Assembly: GCF_014190875.1 (NCBI RefSeq)
Contig: NZ_JACHVS010000002.1
Span: 434,001-498,000, forward strand
Length of the DNA: 64,000 nt
Source of the DNA: Paeniglutamicibacter cryotolerans
GTDB lineage: Bacteria; Actinomycetota; Actinomycetes; Actinomycetales; Micrococcaceae
Direction of reading: 5' to 3'
Shown here: positions 43,777 through 52,681 of the stretch, in pieces
Layout of the letters: each line of letters starts with the position of its first letter
Position numbering within the stretch: the first letter of the stretch is position 1
Made by a program: the position numbers and the translations under genes
The notes under the pieces: model-generated
Seen by the model: the letters and a program-made list of their open reading frames with translations, nothing else
What the model was told of the DNA's origin: nothing
The model's database searches: none

Positions 43777-45075
43777 ATGGCACGTATCGGTGAAAACTCG
43801 GATCTGCTCAAGTGCTCCTTCTGTGGGAAGAGCCAAAAGCAGGTCCGCAAGCTGATCGCCGGGCATGGTGTGTACATCTGCACCGAATGCATCGAGCTCT
43901 GTAACGAGATTATCGAAGAGGAGCTTGCCGAGGTCGAGGAAGGTACCGACTTCGAGCTGCCCAAGCCACGCGAGATCTTCGACTCGCTGCAGGAATACGT
44001 GATCGGTCAGGAAGCCGCCAAGCGTTCGCTGGCCGTGGCAGTCTACAACCACTACAAGCGGATCCAGTCCGGTTCCGCCTCCAAGCCGGCTGCCTCGCTG
44101 GCCGCTACCCCGGGGAGTTCGCTCGACGAGGTCGAGGTCTCGAAGTCCAACATCCTGCTGATCGGCCCCACCGGCTGTGGCAAGACCTACCTCGCACAGA
44201 CGCTGGCCCGTCGGCTGAACGTCCCGTTCGCCGTCGCCGATGCCACGGCGCTGACCGAGGCCGGATACGTGGGCGAGGATGTCGAGAACATCCTGCTCAA
44301 GCTCATCCAGGCTGCCGACTACGACGTCAAGAAGGCCGAACAGGGCATCATCTACATCGATGAGATCGACAAGATCTCGCGTAAGAGCGAAAACCCCTCC
44401 ATCACCCGAGACGTATCGGGAGAGGGAGTCCAGCAGGCCCTGCTGAAGATCCTCGAGGGTACCGTTGCCGCCGTGCCGCCGCAGGGCGGACGCAAGCACC
44501 CGCACCAGGAATTCATTCAGATAGACACGACCAACGTGCTGTTCATCGTTGCCGGGGCATTTGCCGGGCTCGAGGAAATCATCGGCTCGCGGGCCGGGCG
44601 CAAGGGCATTGGCTTCGGGGCCCCGCTCTCGGCGCTGAAGTCCGAGGAGGCCTCCTACTCGGATGTGCGTCCCGAGGACCTGCTGAAGTTCGGACTGATC
44701 CCGGAATTCATCGGCAGGCTCCCCGTGATCACCACGGTGGAGAAGCTGGACCGCGAAGCATTGATTCGGATCCTCACCGAACCGAAGAATGCACTGACTA
44801 AGCAGTACCAGAAGATGTTCCTCATCGACGGGGTGGAGCTGAGCTTCGAGCAGGACGCGCTGGAGGCCATCGCTGACCTGGCCCTGGACCGGGGAACCGG
44901 TGCCCGTGGCCTGCGTGCGATCCTGGAGGAGACGCTCAGCGCCACCATGTTCGATATGCCCAGCCGTGATGACATCGCCGAGGTCATCATCAACGCCGAT
45001 GTGGTCCGCGACGGTGCCGAACCCACCTTGATCTCCGCGCAGCTGGCTTCCAAGCGTGGAAAGAAAACCGCCTGA
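43777..45075 (+). CDS. clpX: ATP-dependent Clp protease ATP-binding subunit ClpX
   Basis: This 432-residue AAA+ unfoldase has an N-terminal zinc-binding domain (Cys13, Cys16, Cys35, Cys38), Walker A GPTGCGKT, the [15 protein letters not shown] pore region, Walker [11 protein letters not shown], the sensor/arginine-finger segment and the IGF-type ClpP docking loop (KGIGFGAP). It feeds substrates to ClpP1P2. Length is typical (about 425). The 164-base gap from clpP2 may hold its own promoter. Confidence 0.98.
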   Translation: MARIGENSDLLKCSFCGKSQKQVRKLIAGHGVYICTECIELCNEIIEEELAEVEEGTDFELPKPREIFDSLQEYVIGQEAAKRSLAVAVYNHYKRIQSGSASKPAASLAATPGSSLDEVEVSKSNILLIGPTGCGKTYLAQTLARRLNVPFAVADATALTEAGYVGEDVENILLKLIQAADYDVKKAEQGIIYIDEIDKISRKSENPSITRDVSGEGVQQALLKILEGTVAAVPPQGGRKHPHQEFIQIDTTNVLFIVAGAFAGLEEIIGSRAGRKGIGFGAPLSALKSEEASYSDVRPEDLLKFGLIPEFIGRLPVITTVEKLDREALIRILTEPKNALTKQYQKMFLIDGVELSFEQDALEAIADLALDRGTGARGLRAILEETLSATMFDMPSRDDIAEVIINADVVRDGAEPTLISAQLASKRGKKTA

Positions 45076-45155
45076 CTTCTTCCAGCAGGGAACAAAAGGC
45101 AACGTCCCTATGTTGTGTTCGATGAAGATTCTAGTAACTAATTCAAGGAGTTCCA

Positions 45156-45782
45156 GTGTCCGAAAAGACCCGCGTCGACTTTTGGTTTGATCCTGCCTGC
45201 CCCTTCGCCTGGGCGACCTCGCGTTGGATCCTAGAAGTGGAAAAGGTCAGGGACATCACCCCGGTCTGGCACGTCATGAGCCTTTCCGTCCTCAACGAGG
45301 GCCGCGATCTGCCCGAGGAATACCGCGCGTTCAACGACCGCGCCTGGGGTCCGGTCCGTGTCATCATCGCCGCCGCTCAAGCACACGGCGAAAAGGTCAT
45401 CGGCGAGCTGTACACCGCCATGGGCTCCCTCATCCACTACGAGGGTGTGGAGGACTACAACGAGGTCATCGAGCGCGCACTGGAGACGATGGGTCTGCCG
45501 GCCGAGCTTGCCGCAGCCGCAACAACCGACTCCTTCGATGAGGCACTTCGTGCCAGCCACCAGGAGGGCATCTCCCAGGTCGGCCAGGATGTTGGAACCC
45601 CGGTCGTGGCCATCAACGGAACGGCGTTCTTCGGACCGGTGATCACACGCGTTCCGACCGGCGAGGAAGCCGGGAAGATCTTTGACGCCTCGGTGACCCT
45701 GGCATCCTACCCGCACTTCTTCGAACTCAAGCGTAGCCGCAGCGAATACCCCGCCTTCAACCTTGAAAAAGTAAACGCCTAA
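45156..45782 (+). CDS. DsbA-family oxidoreductase (mycothiol-dependent, Rv2466c-like)
   Basis: This 208-residue DsbA-like thioredoxin-fold protein closely resembles the mycobacterial mycothiol-dependent reductase Rv2466c: [43 protein letters not shown], and the C-terminal [17 protein letters not shown]. The active site reads C-P-F-A with a single Cys15, where Rv2466c has C-P-W-C, so the second cysteine is missing. It may use a one-Cys, mycothiol-dependent mechanism. It has no signal peptide. The GTG at 45156 follows AAGGAG. Confidence 0.88.
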   Translation: MSEKTRVDFWFDPACPFAWATSRWILEVEKVRDITPVWHVMSLSVLNEGRDLPEEYRAFNDRAWGPVRVIIAAAQAHGEKVIGELYTAMGSLIHYEGVEDYNEVIERALETMGLPAELAAAATTDSFDEALRASHQEGISQVGQDVGTPVVAINGTAFFGPVITRVPTGEEAGKIFDASVTLASYPHFFELKRSRSEYPAFNLEKVNA

Positions 45783-45816
45783 ACAGCGTCTAGTGCGTAG
45801 ATAACCAAAAATCATG

Positions 45817-45854
45817 GACGGGCCTCGGCGTTGGGAACAACGTTGAGGCCCGTC
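45817..45854 (+). terminator. Terminator of the DsbA-like gene
   Basis: The stem GACGGGCCTC..CGTTG / CAACG..GAGGCCCGTC lies 35 bases past the stop and is followed by TGTTGC. Confidence 0.75.
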
Positions 45855-46120
45855 TGTTGCATGCCTGGGAAGTTGCCGCGCATAATCATAGATACGCACC
45901 ACACCGAAAAGGTGCGAGAACGAACACCAGATCCACAGTGACGGATATCGGGAATCTTCCGATTGAAGGTCGCCCCGGCGAGGCGGCAAGACCTGTTGGA
46001 CGCGGAGTTCGTCCGGCTCCCAGTCGACGCTAGCGGGAGCCGATCGAGTCGAAGCCCTTCCGACGGTTTGATCAGCCGAGAGGGCTTCCCCTCTGTCCGG
46101 GACATTTACGCAGAAGCGCC
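45855..46120. other. Region without recognisable gene
   Basis: About 265 bases between two hairpins, convergent side of valS. No coding-like open frame was found on either strand. Confidence 0.5.
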
Positions 46121-46162
46121 GATGGCGAGCCACGAACCGTGTCTGGTTCGTGGCTCGCCATC
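46121..46162. terminator. Strong hairpin downstream of valS
   Basis: An 18-bp perfect stem (GATGGCGAGCCACGAACC with its complement at 46145-46162) and a 6-base loop lie 28 bases past the valS stop. The TTT run follows on the plus side, so it may be bidirectional. Confidence 0.75.
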
Positions 46163-46189
46163 TTTGCCATGTGGCAGGTGCCGGGGGAG

Positions 46190-48817
46190 TTAGCCCTGGA
46201 CCGGCTCCTCTGCCGGGACGAGTTCGATGCCGGAAACCAGCATCTCCTCACCGCCCGCCTCAAGGCGCAGGTCGCGTGCGTTGCCGGCGGCCAGCAAATC
46301 GCCCAGGCCCTGGCGCAGCTGTGTCAGCACGGATTCCGGGCCGGTCACCAGACCGGTGAGGACTTCAGTGCGCTGCTTGACCTTGGCCTCGGACTTGGCC
46401 TTGCGGATACCGCTCAGCGCCTGTCCGACGACCGGCAGGACCGCCGCGTCCGCACCTTCGATGGCCGAGGCCAGGTGGTTGGCGGTCGGCCATTCGGCGC
46501 GGTGCACCGAGCCGGCGCGCCACCAGCCCCAGACCTCTTCGGTGGCGAAGGGAAGGAACGGTGCGAGCAGGCGAAGCAGGGCATCGAGCGTGGTGGCCAG
46601 GGCGGCCAGCACGGAGGCCTGTTCCTCCGCGCCGCGCACGCCGTAGGCGCGGTCCTTGATCAGTTCGACGTAGTCGTCGGTGAACGACCAGAAGAACGAC
46701 TCGGTGATGTCCAGCGCGCGGGCGTAGTCGTAGCCTTCGAAGGCGCGGGTGGCGTCCTCGATGACCTGCGACAGCCGCACGAGCACCGACTTGTCCAGCC
46801 CGTTAGTGATCACCGAGGCATCGCCGGTGAGCACGTTGGCCTCGGTGGCGCCCAGGTTCAGCACGAACTTGGAGGCGTTGAGCAGCTTGATCGCCAGGCG
46901 GCGGCCGATCTTCATCTGTGCGATCTCGTACGCTGTATCGGCACCGAGCTTGGCCGAGGCCGCCCAGTAGCGCACAGCGTCGGCACCGAAGTCCTCGAGC
47001 ACGTCGGTGGGGACCACCACGTTGCCCTTGGACTTGGACATCTTCTTGCGGTCCGGATCCAGGATCCAGCCGGAGATCGCCGCATGCTTCCACGGAGCCG
47101 CAGCGTGCAGCGCATCGGCGCGCACGGCCGAGGAGAACAGCCAGGTGCGGATGATGTCGTGGCCCTGCGGGCGCAGGTCGAACGGGAAGACCTTGCTGAA
47201 GAAGTCCCCGTCGCGGCTCCAACGGCCGACGATCTGCGGGGTCAACGAGCTGGTGGCCCAGGTGTCAAGCACATCGGCATCGCCGATGAAGCCTCCGGGC
47301 ACGTTGCGCTGTGCGGCCTCGTAGCCCGGTGCCGTATCGGCTGCCGGGTCCACGGGAAGCATTTGATCGGTGGGCAGGACGGGGTTCGCGTAGTCCGGCT
47401 CGCCTTCGGCATCCAGTGGGTACCAGACCGGGACGGGCACGCCGAAGAAGCGCTGGCGGGAGACCAGCCAGTCGCCATTCAAGCCCGAGATCCAGTTTTC
47501 GTAGCGGGAGCGCATGAAGGCCGGGTGGAATTCGATTTCCGCACCGCGCTTGATCAGCGCCTCGCGGCGGGCCTCGTCGCGGCCGCCGTTGCTGATGTAC
47601 CACTGGCGGGAGGAGACGATTTCCAGGGGCTTGTCGCCCTTTTCGAAGAAGTTCACCGGGTGCATGATCTTTTTCGGTTCGCCATCGAGCAGATCCGCAT
47701 CAAGCAGCAGCTTGACGACGGACTCCTTGGCGGAGAACACCGTCTTGCCGGCAATCTGCGCAAACGCGGCGCGGCCGGCCTCGGTGGTGATCCACTCGGG
47801 TGCCTCGGCGGAGATGCGCCCGTCGCGGCCCACGATGGCGCGGGTCGGCAGCTGCAGCTCACGCCACCAGGTGACGTCGGTCAGGTCGCCGAAGGTGCAG
47901 ACCATGGCGATGCCGGAGCCCTTGTCGGCCTTGGCCAATGCGTGCGGGTAGACCTTGACCTCGACGTCGAACAGCGGGGACTTGACCGTCTTGCCGAACA
48001 GCGGCTGGTAGCGCTCGTCATCCGGGTTGGCGACCAGCCCGGCGCACGCGGCGAGCAGTTCGGGGCGGGTGGTCTCGATGTAGATCTTCGTGCCGTCCTC
48101 GGCGAAGAACGGGTAGCGGTAGTAAGCGCCGGCGACCTCGCGGTCCTCCAGCTCGGCTTGGGCGACGGCCGTGCGGAAGGAGACGTCCCACAGGGTCGGG
48201 GCCTCGGCCATGTAGGCGTCGCCTGCGGCCAGGTTGGCCAGGAAGCCGCGCTGGGAGACAGCACGGGACACGTCGTCGATGGTGCGGTAGGTCAGGTCCC
48301 AGTCGACCGAGAGGCCGAGCGTGGTGAACAGGTGTTCGAAGACCTCTTCGTCCTGCACGGCCAGCTCTTCGCACAGCTCGATGAAGTTCTTGCGTGAGAC
48401 CACGTCCCAGTCGCGCTGGTTCTTCGCCGGGGCCGCCGGCGGACGGTAGCCCTCGACGTAGGAGTAGCTCGGGTCGCAACGCACGCCGTAGTAGTTCTGC
48501 ACGCGGCGTTCGGTGGGCAGGCCGTTGTCGTCCCAGCCCATCGGATAGAACACATTCATGCCGCGCATGCGCTGGTACCGGGCCAGGACGTCGGTCTGCG
48601 TGTAGGAGAACATGTGCCCCACGTGCAGCGAGCCCGACGCGGTCGGTGGCGGAGTGTCGATCGAGTAGACCTGAGCGCGGGTGGTCTCGGGGTTGAACTT
48701 GTAGGTTCCCTCGGCACGCCAGCGCTTGGACAGGGACTCTTCGAGTCCCTCCAATGCCGGTTTGTCGGGAACGGAAACGGTGGTGGGCGTGTCTGTGCCC
48801 AAGTTGTCTTCAGCCAT
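46190..48817 (-). CDS. valS: Valyl-tRNA synthetase
   Basis: This ~875-residue class I aminoacyl-tRNA synthetase charges tRNA-Val. It has the HIGH motif as HVGH in PPPTASGSLHVGHMFSYTQT, the editing domain (ETTRPELLAACAGLVANPDD), KMSKS in DPDRKKMSKSKGNVV, and the anticodon-binding domain (WFWSFTDDYVELIKDRAYG-type region). I use the ATG at 48817 (MAEDN); an ATG at 48826 is also in frame. A C-terminal arm of about 70 residues is present. It stands alone on the minus strand. Confidence 0.97.
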   Translation of the reverse strand: MAEDNLGTDTPTTVSVPDKPALEGLEESLSKRWRAEGTYKFNPETTRAQVYSIDTPPPTASGSLHVGHMFSYTQTDVLARYQRMRGMNVFYPMGWDDNGLPTERRVQNYYGVRCDPSYSYVEGYRPPAAPAKNQRDWDVVSRKNFIELCEELAVQDEEVFEHLFTTLGLSVDWDLTYRTIDDVSRAVSQRGFLANLAAGDAYMAEAPTLWDVSFRTAVAQAELEDREVAGAYYRYPFFAEDGTKIYIETTRPELLAACAGLVANPDDERYQPLFGKTVKSPLFDVEVKVYPHALAKADKGSGIAMVCTFGDLTDVTWWRELQLPTRAIVGRDGRISAEAPEWITTEAGRAAFAQIAGKTVFSAKESVVKLLLDADLLDGEPKKIMHPVNFFEKGDKPLEIVSSRQWYISNGGRDEARREALIKRGAEIEFHPAFMRSRYENWISGLNGDWLVSRQRFFGVPVPVWYPLDAEGEPDYANPVLPTDQMLPVDPAADTAPGYEAAQRNVPGGFIGDADVLDTWATSSLTPQIVGRWSRDGDFFSKVFPFDLRPQGHDIIRTWLFSSAVRADALHAAAPWKHAAISGWILDPDRKKMSKSKGNVVVPTDVLEDFGADAVRYWAASAKLGADTAYEIAQMKIGRRLAIKLLNASKFVLNLGATEANVLTGDASVITNGLDKSVLVRLSQVIEDATRAFEGYDYARALDITESFFWSFTDDYVELIKDRAYGVRGAEEQASVLAALATTLDALLRLLAPFLPFATEEVWGWWRAGSVHRAEWPTANHLASAIEGADAAVLPVVGQALSGIRKAKSEAKVKQRTEVLTGLVTGPESVLTQLRQGLGDLLAAGNARDLRLEAGGEEMLVSGIELVPAEEPVQG

Positions 48818-48935
48818 GGGTCCCATTCTTCCATGAACGCACCGTTTGCCCCATTTGGGACAGACTGCTCGGACAAGAGGCCGAGGGGCCCAACGACACT
48901 GGTCGGCGGCGGGGGGGCGGGGTTACGATGCGGCC

Positions 48936-49304
48936 ATGGGAAAATTCAGGATGATGCGGGTGTACGACCAGGCTGACGGAGGCTACCGGGTGCTGGTGGA
49001 CAGGTTGTGGCCCCGGGGCATGTCGCGGGAGTTGGCGCAGCTCGACGAATGGGCCAAGGACGTGGCCCCCTCGACCGAGTTGCGCTCTGCCTTCGGGCAC
49101 CGTGAAGAACGGTTCGAGGAGTTCAAGAACCTCTACCTCGCCGAGCTGGAAAACGGCCCGGCAGCGGCCGAGGTCGACCGGCTGCTTGGCCTGGCAAAGA
49201 GCAAGGAGGACATCGTCCTGCTCTTCGGCGCCAAGGACACCGAACACAACCAAGCTGTGGTGCTGCTCGAGCACCTCAACGAGGCCATGTCCGGTGCCGG
49301 CTGA
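48936..49304 (+). CDS. DUF488 family protein
   Basis: This 122-residue protein has the DUF488 signature: RVYDQADGGYRVLVDRLWPR followed by GMSRELAQLDEWAKDVAPS, and FGHREERFEEFKNLYLAEL. Function is unknown; the family contains a conserved Arg-rich possible active site. No ribosome site is visible. A -10 element TACGAT (48924-48929) lies 6 bases before the ATG, consistent with a leaderless transcript. It is divergent from valS and converges on the amidase. Confidence 0.9.
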   Translation: MGKFRMMRVYDQADGGYRVLVDRLWPRGMSRELAQLDEWAKDVAPSTELRSAFGHREERFEEFKNLYLAELENGPAAAEVDRLLGLAKSKEDIVLLFGAKDTEHNQAVVLLEHLNEAMSGAG

Positions 49305-49310
49305 GCGTCC

Positions 49311-50567
49311 CTAACGCGCCAGCGCGGCTTCGATCACCGCGGCCACGGCCAGCAGGCCGCGGTCGCGGTGTGCAGGGCCCTGCAGCGTGATGCCCACCGG
49401 CAGGCCGTCGCCGGTCAGCCCGGCCGGCAGGGTGAGCATCGGGGCGCCCAGCACGGTGCCGGGGCCCAGATTCCGGGTCATCAGCGGGAAAAGCGGGACC
49501 TCTTCGCCATTGTGCTCGGTGCTCAGATCGTTGCCGATCCGCTGCGGAACCGTGGGTAGCGTCGGGAAGAGCAGCGCGTCGAAGCCGGCGGCCGCGACGA
49601 GTCGGGCGTAGTCGGCGCGGGCGTTGGCCATGGTGGCGCAGGCCTCGGCGTAGGCGGCGGGGCTGACCGGCACAGCGTCGTAGCCCTCCAGGATCCCGCA
49701 GACATCGGGCGAGGCGGCGCGCTCGATGACCAGCTCCCACGCGTCCTCGGGGCTGATGTTCTCCGCGGCGGCCAGGTGGCTGCTGAGCAGGCGCGGGGCC
49801 TCCCACCCGACCAGGTCCCACTGGCTGGCCTCGGTCTGTTCGATGACGGCGTCCAGATCGACCTCGATGATCGTCGCCGTGTCGGCGAGGGCCGCCACGA
49901 CCTCGGCGAAGCGCGTGGCGATGCGCGGATCCAGGTCCTGGATGAAGGCGGTCGGCACGGCAAGCAGCAGACGTTCCGAGACGGGTGCGCCGGCCGGGGC
50001 GTTGGTGATCCAGGCGTCGATGGTTGCGGCGTGTTCGACGCTGCGCGCGTGAACCCCGACCGTGTCGCGGGACCAGGACAGGCCGATGGTTCCGGCCGAC
50101 GGCCAGCGTCCGGTGCTGGGGCGGAAACCGACGACTCCGCAGGAAGCGGCGGGGATCGAGATCGACCCTCCGGTGTCGGTGCCCAGGGAGACGGGAACCA
50201 GTCCGGCGGCGACGGCAGCGCCGCTGCCGCCGCTGGAACCGCCAGCGCTGCGCTGCGGATCGAAGGGGTTGCGCACCGGGCCGTAGGTGGCGTTGTTGCT
50301 GGTGATGCCGAAGGCAAGCTCGTGCATGTTGGTCAGCCCGGCCACGCGTCCGCCATGCAGTTTCAGCGCCGTGACCACCGCCGAGTCGGCCTCGGGCAGG
50401 TATCCGGCGAAGACCGGGCTGGCGGCCGTGGCCGGCATGCCGGCAACCTCGATATTTGCCTTGACGGCAAAGTCGAACCCGCCGGCGAGGGTCGCCCCCG
50501 GATTGGCTTCCGGTATGCGGCCATCGGCCAAGTAGGTCCAGATGCCTGCTGCTGTTTCCTGGGACAC
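49311..50567 (-). CDS. Amidase (amidase signature family)
   Basis: This 418-residue amidase has the Ser-cisSer-Lys catalytic set: Lys in FDFAVKANIEVAG and the Gly/Ser-rich GGSSGGSGAAVAAGLVPVSL followed by GTDTGGSISIPAASCG. It resembles the amidase half of allophanate hydrolase/AtzF-like and indole-acetamide hydrolases, though the substrate is not predictable. The GTG start at 50567 is preceded by GGAAAC. It ends 6 bases before the DUF488 stop on the other strand. Confidence 0.9.
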   Translation of the reverse strand: MSQETAAGIWTYLADGRIPEANPGATLAGGFDFAVKANIEVAGMPATAASPVFAGYLPEADSAVVTALKLHGGRVAGLTNMHELAFGITSNNATYGPVRNPFDPQRSAGGSSGGSGAAVAAGLVPVSLGTDTGGSISIPAASCGVVGFRPSTGRWPSAGTIGLSWSRDTVGVHARSVEHAATIDAWITNAPAGAPVSERLLLAVPTAFIQDLDPRIATRFAEVVAALADTATIIEVDLDAVIEQTEASQWDLVGWEAPRLLSSHLAAAENISPEDAWELVIERAASPDVCGILEGYDAVPVSPAAYAEACATMANARADYARLVAAAGFDALLFPTLPTVPQRIGNDLSTEHNGEEVPLFPLMTRNLGPGTVLGAPMLTLPAGLTGDGLPVGITLQGPAHRDRGLLAVAAVIEAALAR

Positions 50568-50644
50568 GGGGATGTTTCCTTTGCTGCCGGGTGTTTGCTC
50601 TTACCCCGAGCCTAGCGGTGAATCAGCTCACGTCGGCATCGGCA

Positions 50645-51414
50645 TTAATGCCGACCCTCCGATGCCAGCAAAGTTGCCACCCCGGTGCGGCTACGCACCT
50701 GAAGCTTCGCAAAAACGCGGGAGAGGTGGGTGCGCAGCGTTCCCATTGAGATGCCCAGCTCCCGGCAGGCCTGGCGGTCGGTCAGCCCGCAGGCCACGGC
50801 GGCGGCAACCTCCGATTCCCTGGTGGTCAACCCGGCGATGCGTGGAGCTGCAACCGGGGCCCGTGCGGGCAGAAGCTGCGCGATCAGGGCGCCGCCGGCC
50901 TGTAGCAGCGCCACCTCCTCGGCGTTGAAGGATGCCCGGCCGGTGGTCCGCCACAGGCGCAGGTCCAGCGTCCCGGTGAAGCCGGGAAGTAGTTCGTTCC
51001 CTCCGCCAGGGCGTCGGCTGCCAGGAAGTCGCTGTGGAACTCGGTGGCCCGCAGGGCCCGGGGGTCAACCACATCGGCCACCCGGGCGGCCCGGCCAGCG
51101 GCCCGCATCCTCGGGGTGAGCGGATCGTGGAACTGGAAGTGTTCTTGGTATCGGCGCATGTTCGCATCCGACATGTTCACCCAGACCGGGGAGGAATAGG
51201 CGTCATTGGCATCGAGCCGGCAGGAGACATAGACGTCGGCGTCGAGAAGGCGCATCAGCGAGTGTCCGATTTGCAGGCGCCGCGTCGCGTCGTCTGCTCC
51301 GGATGCCGGGGAAGGACCGGCCGCCAGGGACGACAGGAAGGAGGAAAATGCCGACAGGCTGCCCATGGGTTCCCTTCGGGGCGGGGTAGGCAGGGTGTTG
51401 AACAAGTCTGTCAT
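50645..51414 (-). pseudogene. LuxR-family regulator, frameshifted
   Basis: The gene starts at ATG 51414 (MTDLFNTLP), encodes an N-terminal sensor-like domain (ADVYVSCRLDANDAYSS), and loses frame near 50985-51003 after DALAEGTNY. The next frame continues with ELLPGFTGTLDLRLWRTTGR and the C-terminal LuxR helix-turn-helix LTTRESEVAAAVACGLTDRQ followed by ACRELGISMGTLRTHL. One missing base (or two extra) explains this. If real, no DNA-binding regulator is made. It is divergent from the SDR gene, its likely former target. Confidence 0.8.
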
Positions 51415-51455
51415 CTTCCGTGTGCCGGCCAATGCCAGCGGCATATGCTGGGGCC

Positions 51456-52235
51456 ATGAGCGAAGCGATGTCCACTGCAACTGCCCCGACCACCACCAAG
51501 GCTGCGCTGGTCACCGGCGCCTCGACCGGAATCGGGGCGGCCACAGTGCGCGCCTTGCGCGGACGCGGCTGGAAAGTCTACGCCGTGGCCCGCCGCGTCG
51601 AACGGCTTCAGGCGCTGGCCGCGGAGACCGGAGCCATCGCGCTGTCAGCCGACATCACCAACGACGACGACGTGGCCCGCCTGCTGGAACACGTGGGCGC
51701 CGACGGGGGGATCGACACCCTGGCCAATATCGCCGGCGGCGCCCGTGGTGCCGATCCGGTAGCCACCGCCGGGACCGGGGACTGGGAATGGATGCTCGCC
51801 GTCAACGTGGTGGGCACCATGAAGATGACCCGTGCCTTCCTGCCGATGCTGCGTGCCCACGGCGAGGGAACCGTGCTGAACCTGACCTCGACTGCCGCGC
51901 TGCACGGCTACGAGGGCGGCGGCGGCTACAACGCCGCCAAGTTCGCCCAGCGCGGCATGACCCAGGCGCTGCGCCTTGAAGAGGCCGAGCACAATGTGCG
52001 GGTAATCGAGGTGCTTCCGGGGCTGGTGATGACCGAAGAGTTCGCCTTGAACCGGCTCGGTGACGCCGAAGCCGCGGCAAAAGTATACGCCGGGGTGGCC
52101 AAGCCGCTGACAGCCGACGACGTCGCCGATGTGGTGTCCTACGCGCTGAACGCCCCGCACCACGTGAACCTCGATGAGATAGTGATGCGCCCGGTGGCCC
52201 AGGCCTCCAACTTCAAGCTGATCCGCCGCGGCTGA
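51456..52235 (+). CDS. Short-chain dehydrogenase/reductase
   Basis: This 259-residue SDR has the cofactor motif TGASTGIGAATVRAL, the NIAGGARG segment (NNAG equivalent), the active Ser in NLTSTAALHGY and Tyr-xxx-Lys in GGYNAAKFAQRG, then PGLVMTEEF. The reaction is oxidation or reduction of an unknown alcohol/ketone. No ribosome site is seen. The -10 TATGCT (51444-51449) lies 6 bases before the ATG, suggesting a leaderless mRNA. It is divergent from the broken LuxR gene. Confidence 0.9.
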   Translation: MSEAMSTATAPTTTKAALVTGASTGIGAATVRALRGRGWKVYAVARRVERLQALAAETGAIALSADITNDDDVARLLEHVGADGGIDTLANIAGGARGADPVATAGTGDWEWMLAVNVVGTMKMTRAFLPMLRAHGEGTVLNLTSTAALHGYEGGGGYNAAKFAQRGMTQALRLEEAEHNVRVIEVLPGLVMTEEFALNRLGDAEAAAKVYAGVAKPLTADDVADVVSYALNAPHHVNLDEIVMRPVAQASNFKLIRRG

Positions 52236-52271
52236 ACCGGATTTCTTCGGGGCGCCTGGTCCGGGCGCGGA

Positions 52272-52466
52272 TCAAGCGCGTGTGCGGCGCAGGAGCAGCA
52301 ACGTGCCCCAACAGGTCAGCGACACGGCAACCAGCCCCGCCGCCACCAGGGGAGCCCCGGCCCAGAACCAATGGATCGAGCCGTCGCCGAAGGTGAATCC
52401 GGCGGCCAGCGCCAACGAACAGATCGCCAGCATCAGGATGAGTGCGGGCCAGCCCCTGCGATACAT
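52272..52466 (-). CDS. Small membrane protein (64 aa)
   Basis: This predicted 64-residue protein has two hydrophobic helices (ALILMLAICSLALAAGF and LVAAGLVAVSLTCWGTLLLL) separated by DGSIHWFWAG, and a basic C-terminus RRTRA. Not recognised. Composition and start context are consistent with a real short gene, but the assignment rests on hydropathy only. Confidence 0.55.
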   Translation of the reverse strand: MYRRGWPALILMLAICSLALAAGFTFGDGSIHWFWAGAPLVAAGLVAVSLTCWGTLLLLRRTRA

Positions 52467-52681
52467 GCTGTGCTCCCGTCAGTGATAGTTACAGATGGGG
52501 TGGATTCTACCGGTGCCGGCGCCGGCGGGAGCCGTGGGGAAAAGGATTTGCCTGGTCCCGGAAACCGTCCGGCCGCCTGTCGTGGGGCCGGAGGCGGACC
52601 GGCTGCCGATAAGCTGGGCGCAACTGCCAGGTCCGCTCCGGGCCGTGTACCTCCCGCCGCGTGAAAGGCCCTCCCCTTTCG

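Noticed and set aside
43714..45102. Minus-strand open frame of 462 codons antisense to clpX
   Set aside because: Shadow of clpX, no recognisable protein.
46139..48397. Plus-strand open frame of 752 codons antisense to valS
   Set aside because: Gly/Ala/Arg-rich shadow of valS, starts inside a terminator hairpin.
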